Shown here: piece after piece, positions 32,640-46,097 of the stretch
How positions within the stretch are numbered: position 1 is the first letter of the stretch
How the letters are laid out: each line of letters begins with the position of its first letter
Assembly: GCA_021234155.1 (NCBI GenBank)
Contig: JAJEKV010000109.1
Span: 2,786,738-2,850,737 of the forward strand
DNA: 64,000 bases
Reading direction: 5' to 3'
Origin: Isoetes taiwanensis
Lineage: Eukaryota > Streptophyta > Lycopodiopsida > Isoetales > Isoetaceae
Made by a program: the position numbers and the translations under genes
The notes under the pieces: generated by a model
The model's database searches: none
Seen by the model: the letters and a program-made list of their open reading frames with translations, nothing else
What the model was told of the DNA's origin: nothing

Positions 32640-33620
32640 TGAACTAGTTCCTTTGTACTGAGAGTGGAAGTATGGGAACCAGTGACATCCATTGTTGCTT
32701 GGGAAGATTTGGAACATGCCGAGAAAGTCTTCTTGACTAAGGCTCTCAGAGTCAAGTCCACGGTTTCGTATCCAATTCTCCTCCAAGAAACAGGATTCTT
32801 GCCTCTGCAGTGTGCAACTTTGAAGCGTCATATTCTTTACTGCCAGAAGTTGGTGAATATGAGAGATACCCACTTCTAAATCTGGCATACACACTAGCCA
32901 CAGGTGCACATCGTCTCTTGTTGGAGGGAGAAACGTGCAGGTTGGTTCTCAAAATGGAATGTCCAGGAGCATGGTTGTATATAGGTGCATATTAATGAAG
33001 ATCACACTTACTTAAAATAGTATTTAGATACGTGTTTCCTTGATTAGCTTTATCCATAAGATATCAGTACTTTGGAAACGTTCAAAACAACATATTACAG
33101 AAGCCAGATTAATCTCACACTTGCACATGGCCCACAACAATTCCTGCTATCTTATTTTCCCATAAAAAGGTGTAGAACAATTTCTCCATCCGTACTACTG
33201 CACACTGCCTCAGAATTGAAACAGACAAATGGGGTAATGAGGAACGTGAAAACAGGATATGTGAATGTTACCAGATGGGATTCATTGAAGATGAATGCTT
33301 GACTCAGCTTTTCCTACGACCATTTGAGCACGACATGTGACCAAATTATGCCTAATTAACCGTTGCATTTGCTCCTGCAGATGCCTGTAGTAATAGCATT
33401 ACATATGAAGAAAGAGAAACTAATTTTTGCATCATCACATTGATATGAAGAAGTACATATGTACAATTTCACAACAACTCTAATAGTATTAGGGTTTTCC
33501 CCTTGAAATTTTTAATCCTGGGTAGTTATAGGCTTCTTGTTGTGCTCTCTTTGTATTAGGTCCCGTAGACATTTTGCATCCATGGACAATAAAATTCAAC
33601 TCAATTCAAATTTTTACAAC
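32640..33620 (+). mobile_element. Downstream part of the same LINE relic, with 3' tail
   Basis: At 32664-32879 the frame VWEPVTSIVAWEDLEHAEKV...SYPILLQETGFLPLQ aligns with the post-palm connector of the intron 2 LINE ([19 protein letters not shown]...[15 protein letters not shown]). At 33585-33615 a GGACAATAAAATTCAACTCA tail resembles the LINE tails at about 44260 and 63185 (minus). The stretch 33000-33530 between them has no clear motif but is probably LINE. Confidence 0.6.
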
Positions 33621-34139
33621 TTTTTCATAGATATTGCTTTGACCATGCAGTGCAAATGTCCTTCGGCAATCCCATGTGTAGCCCAGCGCATGTATTGTCA
33701 TCCAACCGAATCTAAAGTACAAGTACTTAGTAGTCCTTTTAGAATTTATTGACATCTATATTTTTGTCATTTTTGAGAATATATTGTGCATGTAAATTTT
33801 TTGTCTAGACGTAGTAGTGTTTAGAGCTACGTAATTTTTGCCTTGGTCTTCTAATTCGTAGATATAAAGTTGAGGTATATAACGTTTGGTTTGGCCTTAA
33901 AGCAATTCCATATTTTGTATGATATAAAGGAAGCTTGGATGGAACTCTATTTTCTTTTTCTATTATTATGCTTTTTCCCTACCTATGCAAGAAACATCCG
34001 TCTGGAATTGGTGGCAACCACTTGTAATTGTATCTTTGGAGATGTATTTTAAGAGTTACCAGATTTTTCACTTCGGTCACAAAAGATACTACTTAACAAA
34101 TACTTTCCTGCAAACGACCCATTTAAATAAAATATCATG
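33621..34139. other. Intergenic stretch, no gene seen
   Basis: AT-rich with no recognisable feature. Confidence 0.4.
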
Positions 34140-37100
34140 AATGCCATGGTTCTCTTCTTATATAGAAGAGAACCATCATTATGGGGAAAGGGACGCCTGT
34201 TTTGGCGTCATGCCATTTTGGGCATCTGATCTATCTATGGCCTGAGCCTTCTATGGTGCAGGCTTTCTTTGGCTCTGTCTACGATATATCCATGTTGCCT
34301 GCTAGCATTCCTCATCGGCGTTTCCTTTGAGCTAAATTCTATTGGTTCTAGAGTTTTCCTCTGCTTATTCTTTCATTCAGGTTCTAGCCTCTAGTTTTCT
34401 TCAGATGGATTGGGCTCAAAGTTATCAATTCTTCTGGATCACGGTACTCTTGCAGTCCCGATCCCTGCAATCCAACTGGAATTTGCTGCTCGTTCCTTGG
34501 CTTGTTCTCTCTGCAGTTTTCGTGCTTGTTCTTGTTTGTTCTTCATTCCCAGCTCCATTCCCAGCTCTGATTCTTCTCTTCTGACTCTTGGGTTGCTCCC
34601 CGGCCTGCTGCCTTTTTGCCTTTTTTGATCACCTCCTCGGCCATGATATTGGATCCTCAAGGTTTTTTCATGCCATTCTTGTTTGTTTTTCTCAGTTTCA
34701 AGCGCCTCTACTCTGATTCGTCTGCTCTTTATCTTGGTTTGCTCCCGGGCCTGTTACTTTTTGGCTTTCTTGATTACCTTCTCGGCCTTCTGCTCGGATC
34801 TTACCCTTGTTTCCTCTCCCTGGCAGGCCTCTGCAGTTAGAATTGAAGCGTCCTCCCAGCGGATTCACCAGGTTGGGCGGTCCGACCTCAGGTCGGCCAC
34901 CGGATTTGCACAGACCAGACCCTCCTGTGCTTTTTTGTCGGGGGTTACCGGGTCTGTGTATCCTGACGAATTCAAATGGTCAGGGTTCCCGGAGCTCGGT
35001 ATCTCGTCGCCCCCTTTTTATTATTTCCTATAGCTAGGTTTTTTAATTTGAAATGTGAGTCCATTTTTTGATTGTTTTTCGATGCGCTATGGTGTTTTTT
35101 GGGGGTTTAGGTTGTGTGGCTTGCTCTTAGACATCTTGTTGGTTTGTGGGGATCGTGTCCGCCATTTTTGCCAGTTTATATTGCCATCTTGCTTAGTCTC
35201 GTTTTCATTTGTCGGTCAGTTTGGATGGTTTGTTGTGGGTCTGTGGTGTGCTTGGCTCAGATAAGGTCATTATAGTTTAGGGTTTTTTCCGAGTTGTTGC
35301 GAAGCTAGGTTCTATTTTTTGGGTGGATAGGTCTGTCTGGATTGGTATAGGAGTCTTGTTTGGTCTGTAGGGATTTTGTAGACCTCTTTTGTCTAATTTG
35401 TTGTTGTCGTCTTGCTCGGTTTCATTTTTTGTTTATAGTTTGGTTTCTGTTTCATGTGCCGGTCGGTTTGGGGGCTTGTAGTGGGTTTTGTGGTGTGTTT
35501 TATATTTGTGTTGTTCTAGGTCGTATTATGGTGGTCCTTATAGGTTGTGCTTGGGGCTTGGTTTGGTTCTGCCCGGGGTTTTATTTGTATAGAAGAATAA
35601 TTTATGTGTTGAGTTTGGTTAGTCTAGTTCTTGCCTCATCTTTCCCTTTGTTATTTGACGCGTGCATAGGTCATTTGTGTTGTTATAAAACATTAAACCT
35701 CGTGTTATAAATATTATAACAAAGGATCCTTGTGCATAATTTATTAAACATTAATCACAAAAGGTCCTTATGCATAGGTCGGTCCTTGTGCATGATTATA
35801 TTTTTGTTGAGTTTGGTTAGTCTAGTCCTTGCCTCACCTTTTCTTTGTTGTTTGACGCCATGCATAGGTCGTTTGTGCCCCTCTTATGTTACGAACATTA
35901 AACCTCGTGTTATAAACATTATAACAAAGGGTCCTTGGTGCATAATTTATTAAATAAGGTTTCTTATTTGCTTGTATTCCTTTTTTCTTGGTTCTTCACG
36001 TTCTTCTATGTTGGTATTCCTTTTGGTAATCCTTATGCTTGCACTATCCCCAGTTACAACATGGCTCATTTTGTTGGTTGCCTCATTATTGCATTGTTTC
36101 CTATTAGTGGCGCCTTGACCCCGTTACTCTAGAAACCCATTGAAACTTGCAGGCCTATTTTCCAGGGATTCGGATTAGACGAGTCGATAAGGATTGGAAT
36201 CAGTTCCAACTTGGCAACTACACAGTTCAATGATGGACTGATGTCTTTTTGTGGTGATTTCTTAGGGCAGATCATGAGGCTTCATGGTTTCAGACGGCAT
36301 GTTTTTGTTTTTGGATCCATCACATCACTTTGGTGTTTCTATCACGGTTAGTCATGTTTACGAGATCTGATTGCAGTTTCATAAATTGCACCCTTCTTTG
36401 TTTGACCATGCTGCACAATCAATTGTCTTGGTCTAGTTCTATAGGGTGTATAACTTATTAGGTTGAATTTTTGTCAGTTTCCATGTAGTTTATGTTCTGC
36501 ACTTTGCATATAAAGTTTGTCCACCATCCCCATTAAACATTCTACATTTTCTCTCCTCTTGAACTTTTCCGTAGTTACATTTCATTATCAGTAGGTGATT
36601 CATGTTAGTGCACCATATGGCTTTTTATCTAAGCTTTCGAATCCCGTATCTTTATTGTTTCCCCGGGTAGTGGGCCATTACATCTCTCTTTCCTACCACA
36701 AGTAATCCTTTTCAATAAGCTTTACTTGCATTAGGTAGTTGTTTTTGCTTAGGATCTCAGGTTTCTCCATCATTGGTCTATTGGTACCATTTGTGGTGGT
36801 CGATAATATTTGGTCGTTTTGCAGAGGTTTTACCTTGGTGGAATTTTGGAAAGCCATTTGCCCATGTTTACATAGCTTTGCCAGCCAGGGCTATATCTCA
36901 GTTTGTATTCACATGTATTATGGCTTGATCTGTTGTAGTTCCTAGATTGATGTTTGTGAGTTTTAGTTGCATATTTTATGTCGTATTCCTTTATGTGGCT
37001 TGTTCCTTGTCATTGTTACGACCACTCAACCATGTGCCCTTCAAATTTTTGACTCATTGATTTCTTTCCATTGCTCTTAGTGTTCTTATCTCATGATATT

Positions 37101-38873
37101 CTTAGTTGTAGTTTGTTCATTACCCAATGTCTGATCGGTTCCTCTGACCCTTGCTTTTCTCGTGGCATTCTCAGTTATAGTTTGTTTGGTCGCCCGATCT
37201 ATTCCTCTCGCCCTTCAATTCCAGGAGCGGTTTCCATTGCCTTGAGTCATATTCGTCCCATCCCACTCCGTCTTGCTCTATACTTGGTAGGTTTCTTTAG
37301 TTTTATGCACGTTTCCTTCTTATCACTTCTTCTATCCTAGTTTAGGCACCCGGAGACCCTTGTCCTTTGCATGCGACATCTATAAGTTCCTTGGATCAAT
37401 TTATGTACATTAGCACCTTCTTGAGAATGTTGTTTAGTGTCTTAGCCTTATTGTTTGACCATCCTATGTCTGATCTCCACATTCTTTACCAAGCTTCCAA
37501 TAAGTTGTTCATTTCTCGTCTAGTTGGTTCTTGCGACTATTGGAATTTTTGGCATGGCTTTTGTATCCTTGGTGTTGGCTATAAATTGTGCCTGTTTTGG
37601 GGATGGTTGTTCAACTTAGGCTTGGCTTCCCTTGGTGTCGTTTGGCTCTTTCAACATTGTTGTTCCCATTGTGTCATTTGGTGCTATTGCTCTAGTCTTT
37701 TCACTTAGTTGGTGTTGTTCATTATGTTGTTCTCTTGGGTTTGCTAGCCTCTCTATGTCTATTTTCGACTATGCCATATTGTTCGGTTTGTTTTTTATCT
37801 CTGTGTTCTGCCTTGCTTTCTGCTTCAATCATCTTTGTTCCTTCAGTTGCCCTCTATAGCATATTACGCCACTCTTCTCGTTGGAATTATCCCGTCTAAA
37901 TTATCCCATCTGTATGGTTGCATCTTGGTGTTCTTTGCTCGTAGGATTCTTATGTTGTTCTTTCATCCAATTGCGAGTTTATTTCTCTTACCCCTCCGGG
38001 TGCGGCAGCAAGATTCTATGCGCTCTCTTCCTCAATTCGTTTCTCCTTTTTGTTCTATCTAGTTCTGTCTAGTCGTTCGCTCGGTTTGGGGTGTTCGTCA
38101 AGTTGTAGTCCCTTGATGTCATCTTCTACATGTGCCAGATAATTCTATTTTACTTCTTGGCATTCGTTGTTCTAGTCTCTATAGTTATGTCTAGTCCTCT
38201 ATATTGCTTTATTAGTCTCAAGGATGTCTGATATTATGTTGTTATGCTTGAGAGTTCGCTTGGGACCATTATACATGTATGATTTACATTGGAATTTAGT
38301 CTTTGTTTTTAGTGTTTCATCACTATGGCTTTCGCTCTAGTTTGTTGGTACATTGATTCTTATGTTTTGTTGTTCATGTGCTCTTTCTGGTGGTTATAGT
38401 TTGTTGTGTGTTCAGTGCTCATGTTTGTTTGTCTTTTACACATTCCATTTTGCTCCTTAGTCTCGGTTTCTTCTTTGTTAAATCATGGTTAGTTTGCATC
38501 GTCTTTAATCTGGTATCCTCATGCCTCCATCTCCCCTCCTACTATTCCTTGCTAGGTTTTGCATTCGATGGCTAGTTTTCCATCTTCTTAGCTATTGTCT
38601 CGCCTCGGCTCCCTTGGGTTCGCCAATCTCATTCAGCTGTTGTTTCACCTTTAGCGCACCCTTAGTATTGGTTGCTTCTCGTATATTTTTGACATCCTTT
38701 GTTTCTTACTCATTCCCTATCAAATCACTCCAGTTCCAAGTCATTTCTTCATCACCCAATTTTCATAAGTTTTATAGTTGTTTCCCATGATAGCTCTTTC
38801 TGCATTTATGCAATTAAGAAGTCACCTGCCCTCTTGGTGATTTGTCTTGCTCTTGTCTCCTTTTAGTGCTATT
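34140..38873 (+). mobile_element. Repeat family R, copy A, left part (unclassified)
   Basis: It begins AATGCCATGGTTCTC and then a near-perfect palindrome (34146-34176: ATGGTTCTCTTCT, spacer TATAT, AGAAGAGAACCAT). The first 190 bases match copy B at 47822, and about 900 bases match a minus-strand copy ending at 62633, including a GTCGGGGGTTACCGGG block near 34940. The rest is T/G-rich non-coding DNA. A ~1.0-1.2-kb block at 37685-38870 is repeated at 46861-47730 beyond the inserted element. No coding region, LTR pair or primer site is seen. Conserved ends with different interiors recall non-autonomous Helitrons or LTR derivatives, but neither is proven. Confidence 0.6.
35608..35960. repeat. ~145-bp direct duplication inside R copy A
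   Basis: The blocks at 35608-35750 and 35808-35952 share TTGAGTTTGGTTAGTCTAGT, GCATAGGTC, CATTAAACCTCGTGTTATAA and GTGCATAATTTATTAAA in the same order, with a 200-bp period. A shorter partial copy lies between them. Confidence 0.8.
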
Positions 38874-40074
38874 AACAAGGTGACCTAGCAAACGCACTAA
38901 TGACCTGCGTTTGCACCACAAAAAAAAGAATCTTTCAAAGATTCCCTAAAAAAACCCTAAATTTTGCCACTTTTGGGGGGTCATTAACAAAAATGGCCCT
39001 CCGTTTCAAATTTAAGGTGTCGTTTTAGGATGGTCATGTCATAACTTGAACATGTTTTTTTATTTCAACATGCATATTTGGGGTCTAAAAATGTAAGTTG
39101 TATTTAGTCTTTTATGCAAACTTGTCTAACATGCCAAAATCAAGAGAGTGCAAAAAATCTTGTTTTTCTACATTGCGGAAAGTGCAAATGAAGCTCCTAA
39201 GCATTTCGTAGTAAAAATTATGTATACGTTACCGGTGGCCTGAGTGAGCAAATGCTAATAGGGCAAGCAATCTGCACCTTGCTACCCAAAAAAAAAATTG
39301 TTGTCAAGCTATGAGCCCATAGCATGAAAAAACAATGTTGTCGGGCTACACATTATGCAGCTAAATAAAGAGAGAGAAAAAGTCAGATAGCAAAAGATAA
39401 TACTTGGATAATACATGCACGGTTTTAGGAAAGGCCCATAAAACGAGTAGGTAAGAAAACAATCAATTAGGTCGTGGAGTGAAAAATAAGTAGGTTTGAA
39501 AAAAAACCAGTAGGTAAGAAAATGACCTGGTAGGTAGTGCAGGTGGATTTTGGCAATTTTGCAAGTACTTTAAGGTAAAATTTTAAGATAATTTGAGTTG
39601 TTTCTTTTCTTTGTAAGAAATTTCTAGAGCCAAATACGTGTAGTTGCCATGTTTTTGGAAGAGTTGCTTGTCTCTGGAAGCATGTCAAATTAATTTATGC
39701 TTTAGACTCTTACTTGTAATGGAATATGGAAGTTGATAACCTCTTGTGAACTCTTTGCAAAGATATAGCAATTGAAATATAGCATTTGGATCATCAGTTA
39801 CAGTTTATAAGACTTTGTGTAGGAGGTTCGTTTCTGCCAAAGCATCCAGGTTCTCCATTCCCTTTTGCAGCCTTTTGCAAGTTGGTCCATACACATATCA
39901 GCAATTTTGTTCTCGAGATGTATTCTTGTTTTACATTTTGAGTTCAATTGGATCATGCTTGACTGCTTGCAGGTGTTTGGATCCTCTAGAATTTGGGAGT
40001 CAATAGGTTTTGTATACTTAAGTGACAACTTTACAAGTCTAGACAACCTAGCATAAGTGAGAAAGCTTTGCCTT

Positions 40075-40330
40075 TGTGTGCATAGTGACGGACAAACAAC
40101 AAAACTTTTGCCTATACTCGCATAGACACAGGACAAACAAAAAAATATTTTGCCTATGCGCGTATAGACTCGGACAAACAAAAAAGCTTTTGCCTATAAA
40201 CTTTGGCCTATGTGTGCGTGGACGCAGACAAACAAAAAAGATTTTTCCTATGCGCGCATAGTCGCAAACGAACAAAAAAACTTTTGCGTATGCGCGCATG
40301 GACACAGACAAACAGAAAAATATTTTGAAA
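40075..40330. repeat. Tandem palindrome array (CTATGCGCGCATAG type)
   Basis: Five or six units of about 45 bases each carry a GGACAAACAAAAAAG-like stretch, CTTTTGCC and then a palindrome related to CTATGCGCGCATAG (exact at about 40248). The same palindrome family recurs at 45075-45125 and exactly at 46611-46624, all within the 8.0-kb element. Position toward both ends fits subterminal transposase-binding repeats; this is inference. Confidence 0.8.
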
Positions 40331-40819
40331 ATACTTCGTTTTGAGCTTAGACAAAGAAAGCCTCTGAACACAAGAGCATTTGGTTACACAAAAAATTATA
40401 GCTATGCTTGTAGCTCATTCCTCTTGAAGACCTTCAAAGTGAGGAAGTTCACAGGGTTATCTTCTTTTTTATTTTAGATGGTGTTGGGAATTGTGCAAGG
40501 AAACGCCGCATGTCACGCGGCGTTCCCTCTCCCCCCTTGCGGGACGCAGATGAACAGGAATTTTGAATTTTGCTCTTAATGCAGACGCGGATGAATATGA
40601 ATTTTGAATTTCGCTCTTAATGCTAGGTTGGATTTGAAATACAGATCCCTACATTGTTACGGATGGGTTGAAAATGTAGAGCAAGGAGCGCCTACAAGGA
40701 TGTAGTGCAGTCCTGCCGGAAGGTAAAAGCTCCATTGCTAGCGGAAAGCAAACGATCCTTCTGAATCATGTTATATTTCCCCAGAATCATGGTTTTGTTT
40801 TCCTTTTGTTTCGTTTTGT

Positions 40820-42865
40820 AGTGGTGAAGACCCATTTGATGTATTTAGTGCAGATCAAGAACACGAAGAGAGGCTAAATCTGTTACTCTTTTGCTGCGAT
40901 CCATTCAGAGTTATGTTGTTCCTTGATTTTTGCATGCGACAAATGGTTTGCTTTTGCAGGCATGGACCCACATTTTCTTTCAAAGAGTTTGGTTTCAACG
41001 GGAAGGACTCAGATTTTTGATGCAGACGCCTTTGCAGACGATCTTTCTACTTCAATTGTGTGGAGCTTGGAGAAACGCCATAGTCGGAATCATTGGAACT
41101 GGCTTTTTGCTTAGCACATCTAACAATTTCTTTTAAGGTAGAAGCAAATTTGAAGACGGCAAGTTCTGCTATGGCATTGTCTTATTCATTTTGCAGGTAC
41201 ATCCAATATTTCTTTTGCTTAGATTAGATAGGTTTTTTATGCTTAGTGCTTTAGTTTTGTTTATGCAGATACGTTCGAACTAAAGGAGGCATCTTACCAG
41301 ATGCTCCAAGCTTGGGTTCCTCAGGTCCGTTTTTCTATAGCTTCTAATTTTGTAGTTGTGAATTAAATTAAGCGCAGTGCTTTTGTCTGCATCTCGATTT
41401 GCAGCAGGTCAAGGAGAGGGAGCTTTGGTTATATTGATGAGGAAGAAGAGTAGGCAAAGCACACAATGCCACATTACTCCTGAAGTGTTGGATATGTACC
41501 ATTTTATTCTTTTACTCCTCATAGTGCACTCTGAAATATCAATTTCATATCTCATTTTTATATTTTCTTTTCTCACTTTTAAATTCAGGGCATCTGAACT
41601 TTACTCAGCATCCTGTTGTGAAAAGCATGGTAGAAGACATATTGAGATGTAGGGTACATTGTGACTTCTCACAGTTCATAAATGATGCAGGTTTAAGGGT
41701 TTTTCATCCTCTCAAAGTAGGTTTTTCTTTATTGATTATTTGGCAATCATGAAGAAATGGAAAAAGATTGTATTATATAGAAAGAAATGCATGTATTGAA
41801 AGAAGCATTAGTTCAAAGAGAGGCATGTACTATGTACCTTTTTTCGCATTTCTTAGAAGACTACTGTTATGATATCAAAAGCAGGTTATGGCCTATGGAT
41901 TTGAAATGGCCCATTTGATTGGTTGCAATTTGCAGATTTAGCAACCTCAACATCTTGCACATGCAGCTACAGACATCCCTGCGACATCCACGCATTTACT
42001 CCATGTAAGCTTCTCTATGACATCTTTCGGGTGCTATAACAATAATACGGCAAGAATTTCAATTTTTTTTTCCGCTATGCTTCAAAGGTGGCATTTCAAT
42101 TAGTTTTTATCTGCTCTGATGCAACAGGTAGCAATATTCATCACTTTTAGAGTAGCAATTAGAAGGCCCCTTTATATTTGTGAAAATAGAGTGCATTGCG
42201 TGGAGTTTGTTTCCTGGCGCTAGGCTTTAATAATTTGCTTGCTTTGCTCCACTACATTATCATTTATTTGACGTAATGAGTATATGGCACTGTGATTTAT
42301 AATATCTAAAGTAACAAAGTTTTGACAGAGGTCCACTATAAGATGTTCTGTAAGAGTGAAATTGAAGGATAAGTGCAAATTCAGAATGCTTTCTAGAAAT
42401 GCCATTCAAATTTACATCCAAAGAACTTCAGTAAGGCAGACTGCTGCATAGTAGGTCATGAGATCCATCTTCACGACCAACTTTTGTTGGCCTTTATTTT
42501 GTTAAAGTGATTAGGTGTTGGATCCACACGATGCGCAGATCTTTTAAATTAGAGATGGCTAACTCTTAAAACAATGGTTTTTAGTTGGAAACTAGGCAGT
42601 AAAACTTTGGAGGCTTTTGCAAGGAGGACTTATGCAGAAGAAATTCTAGGTATATGTGTTCCATTTTTTCGTTTTTATTTTATGCTTTACTAGATCAACG
42701 TGCTAGATGCATTACATATAGCTACAAGATACCTTAAAGCTAATAGAACTGAGTATGCTGCAGCAGCTCCTTTTGTGGGTGGCTACCATTGTTCTTTGCA
42801 AGTCGCTCTTGCAGATGGCCTCCACTCTGTTTGCCATGCCATGGATCCCTCCAACAATTTGTAGA
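40820..42865 (+). pseudogene. Exon-like segments of an unrecognised gene within the 8.0-kb element
   Basis: Several stretches read like protein between acceptor-like TGCAG or TTTAG sites: SGEDPFDVFSADQEHEERL (about 40821), MDPHFLSKSLVSTGRTQIFD...SIVWSLEKRHSRNHW (40962-41095), a short exon at 41270-41322, GQGEGALVILMRKKSRQS and PEVLDM (41407-41500), HLNFTQHPVVKSMVEDILRC (41590-41650), and LKANRTEYAAAAPFVGGYH (42735-42793) ending at a TAG near 42861. The frames are consistent within each piece but I could not join them into one confident model. Two possibilities are a decayed transposase or captured host exons. The family is not recognised. Confidence 0.35.
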
Positions 42866-43749
42866 CGTATTACCCTTGGCCCCAAACTATACCTTCACAC
42901 AATAAAGAGATGCTTGCGTATAGAGATTGCACAGGCTCTTCCAGAAAGAACAATTTATGCATTTAGCACAAGCAAATCTACTGCCACATACCCAGGTCCA
43001 ACATACCCACAATCATATGTTTAGTATTGATAGAAACTGTTTGTTTGCTCACCTCAAATGTGAAGGTCTTCCTCTTATTCCTGACCTTCATGCAGTGAGA
43101 CCTTATCATATGGTTTATTACACAAGGGAAAGTAGAAATGGTTTAACCTCAGTTGCCAACCAATCATGTTACTCACATTACTTTGCTGAATGTATATGCA
43201 GGGAATAGACAACACATGCAATTAATGCAACCAGGTATTTGTTGTGAATCGAGTGCATTGCTTGAGTGCAAAAAATATGCAGCACAAACTCTTCCCCATT
43301 CTCCACACCTACTAGTTATTCACCTTTTGCAATATCATACAAATAATAGATATTGATATATTGATATTAATATAAATATTGATATTACATTATGTTGCCT
43401 TTCTTTAGTTCAATACGCAACATATTTTATGCTGTCCAACTTCACACGCATACAACTTGCTAAATGTATATAGTTACCATGTTCTAATGCAAGCTTTGAG
43501 TTCCATATGCTACTCCATCCACTAGAATCTAGAAGAATCTCATGGAATCTAAAAGAGTTTTAAGGTGAGGATATTAATTGGAATGTTTAGCATAGGGGTT
43601 TTAGAATTGAAGTTTTGGGGTTCGGTTTACAAGTTTATATTAAGATTTATTTTGGTTAGGGTTAGGATTTCAAGTTTAGGGTTCGTGGGTTTATGGTTTA
43701 AGATGGGTGTATGGTTTAGGGAGTTTAGGGCTTAAAAGGTTTACTTCTT

Positions 43750-44300
43750 ACCATGAATTCTAAAGAATTAAGAGGATATAACGTGCAAATCACATCATTG
43801 AGCTGTTGGTATCCCATGGATGTTAATTATGTACTAAATCGTAACATCCACTCGAATCTCCCATTGTACAATTTGTCACCCACACGCAAAATACCTCAAC
43901 CCTATTTGTTTTATAAATCATTCTCACGTGTATTTCCGTATGATACATATACGTACAGTAGATTGACGCGCTATGCTGAGTTGGTCAGGCCTGGCCAGCC
44001 ATTACATGTGACATTGAGCACAGCATCCGTACGGGTGCTGGGATCATACCTTCAGGAGGTTATGGACATGCGAGATCAGCTATGTCCTCAAGCACACACT
44101 TGACATGTATATATACATTGATGTATACTTGTACAGTTTGACAGCATTCTTATTACTGCCACGGTTTTTCCCTCGAAAACCCTTCGGGGCAGGGTTTTTT
44201 AACCCGGACAGTAATAAGTTTGTTGCGCTCCTTGTGGGTCCCATAGGCCGATTGGCCTCAGTGGACGATAAAAAATCATTCTCATTCTCAATGATCATTT
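43750..44300 (+). mobile_element. 3' end of a LINE, copy 1
   Basis: From about 43975 (GAGTTGGTCAGGCC) to the tail GGACGATAAAAAATCATTCTC the sequence matches the reverse complement of 63495-63150 throughout. Shared blocks include CACGGTTTTTCCCTCG and CCTTCAGGAGGT. The homology upstream of 43975 is not established. The non-coding 3' region followed by a simple pentamer or hexamer tail is typical of a 5'-truncated LINE. Confidence 0.65.
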
Positions 44301-45074
44301 CTCTCTCACGTTCCTTTTAATACCTTAAGTTTTCTCATGAGTTGTTTGTTTAATAAACCATTTAATACAATGATCCTTATCGTGAATACCCTTATCGTCG
44401 GGCACCCATTTACTTATGACATGGTAAAAGTAGTCATTGCTCAAGATGATCCATAGAACAACATTTATCCATCACATAGGTTCTAAAACCATATATGATT
44501 TTTGTTTGTAAATATGATTTCTAAGTAGTTTAACTAGGCACCTGTCATGTAGAGCATACGGAGAAAAAAATTCATATGAAGCGGCCATTCATATACGTTT
44601 GGCAAGACCATTATCCATTGTCATTCAAAAAAGTAAATGGTCTAGCAATTGGCAAAAAATATTTTGTTATAGGTGAAATGTAATACACCTACATCTTACA
44701 TCCACCCTCAACCGCATTTGCCACTCATATGAATGCAAGCATACATAACATTCACACACGTTTTGCTGCATGTTCCACAAACTCTGCTAATATAACTTTA
44801 CAAATTTGAATGACCAACTTTTTACCAAACTCCCCACTGCCATCATCTTCATTTTCACAAGCATCAACAAATATGATAAACTCTAGACACTACTACATTC
44901 CATTCAACTTATGCACTCTATTGCATCTACCCATTCCACGTATTCAACTAATGCCCAGCATCGCCGGGCACACGTTTCTAGTTATTTATATGCGTGGAGG
45001 CAAAACAAATCTTATCAAAAGCTCTTTTTCATGATTATTTCACAAACCTAGGTTTTTTGAAGGAATATAAATTG

Positions 45075-45150
45075 TGTCTGTCTATGCACGCATAGGCAAA
45101 TGCTATACACGCATAGAAAAAGACTCAAAAGATTTACACGCAAAACACTA
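45075..45150. repeat. Further CTATGCGCGCATAG-type palindromes
   Basis: GTCTATGCACGCATAGGC and GCTATACACGCATAG lie 25 bases apart, followed by ACTATACGCGCTCA. They belong to the family seen at 40075-40330. Confidence 0.75.
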
Positions 45151-45349
45151 TACGCGCTCATTGATATTGATACTAAAGAAGAAGTTCCTGCAAAAAAAAT
45201 ATGTAGCATAATAACATGGGGTTTTCTTTGTGTTTTTGTACGTTTTTCACTAAGGTTTTCCTATGATTTCGTGATGTATTCAAATGGATGTACTAATGTG
45301 TACATCTAGAGTGCACCATTTCTGAGCCATTGATTTTAGCCTTTTTTTT

Positions 45350-45472
45350 TCTAATGGTCAACAACCAATGGCTCACAACAAAAGCCCTTTTTTTGTGCGT
45401 GTGGTGCATAATGGTCAACAACCAATGGCTCACAACAAAAGCCCTCTTTTTGTGTGTGTGGTGCATAATGGG
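45350..45472. repeat. ~60-bp tandem duplication
   Basis: Two copies of a unit containing GGTCAACAACCAATGGCTCA, AAAGCCC and GTGTGGTGCATAAT follow each other with only a few differences. Confidence 0.85.
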
Positions 45473-46097
45473 CACATGAGGGGCTTGAAGGGCGCATGTA
45501 GTGCAGTTTCCCCGCCGGCGACACATTTCTTATCATAACTTTTGATCCGAGCTCGTTTGAGATGATTTTTATTATGCGTTGGAAAGCTCTCTCTGAGATC
45601 TTTTTGATAGTGTATGATATGGATATGTTTGGTTAAGTTATCTATGCTAAAACATCAAGTTTTCTGCCGGGTTTGGTAGGCTTTCACATCCTACCAGCTG
45701 ATTAATACAGGATTGTGCTATTGGATATTGTTTTATGGCTCATTCCGAATGAAGCTTGCAAAAAATTACCATGCATTTTTAGATTTTGAGGCTTTTAGAT
45801 CCTTGTGCTAACAAGCAGAAAAGTTTTCCACTTTGGTTTCTCACCACAAGAATCCATGGAGGCCAAAGGTCATTTGTTAAATTCCAGCTTGAAAAATGTT
45901 TGTGTATGGGTGTTGCAAACTTTATGACTTTCAGAATAATGGGATCAATCTGCTCTATCTTTATGGTAACTTTTACTTATGTTCTATTTGTTTTATGTGA
46001 TGAAATTCAAAAGCTACAGGTGATGAAAGCCTCAAATGAATTCTAGTTTTTTTCTGGTTTGAATTCTAAAATTTGTGTCACATCCGGGGTTTGGCGT

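Noticed and set aside
34342-38790. Many short hydrophobic plus-strand frames that look like membrane proteins
   Set aside because: The T-rich composition of the R repeat gives Leu/Phe/Val/Cys codons by chance; frames are short and not kept between R copies.
40075-40330. CRISPR-like repeat array
   Set aside because: Units are degenerate, spacers are not unique or of constant length, and the setting is a plant nuclear transposon.
41377-41652. 91-codon frame as a stand-alone gene
   Set aside because: Part of it looks exon-like but the remainder crosses an AT-rich intron-like segment; kept only as a piece of the unresolved exon set.
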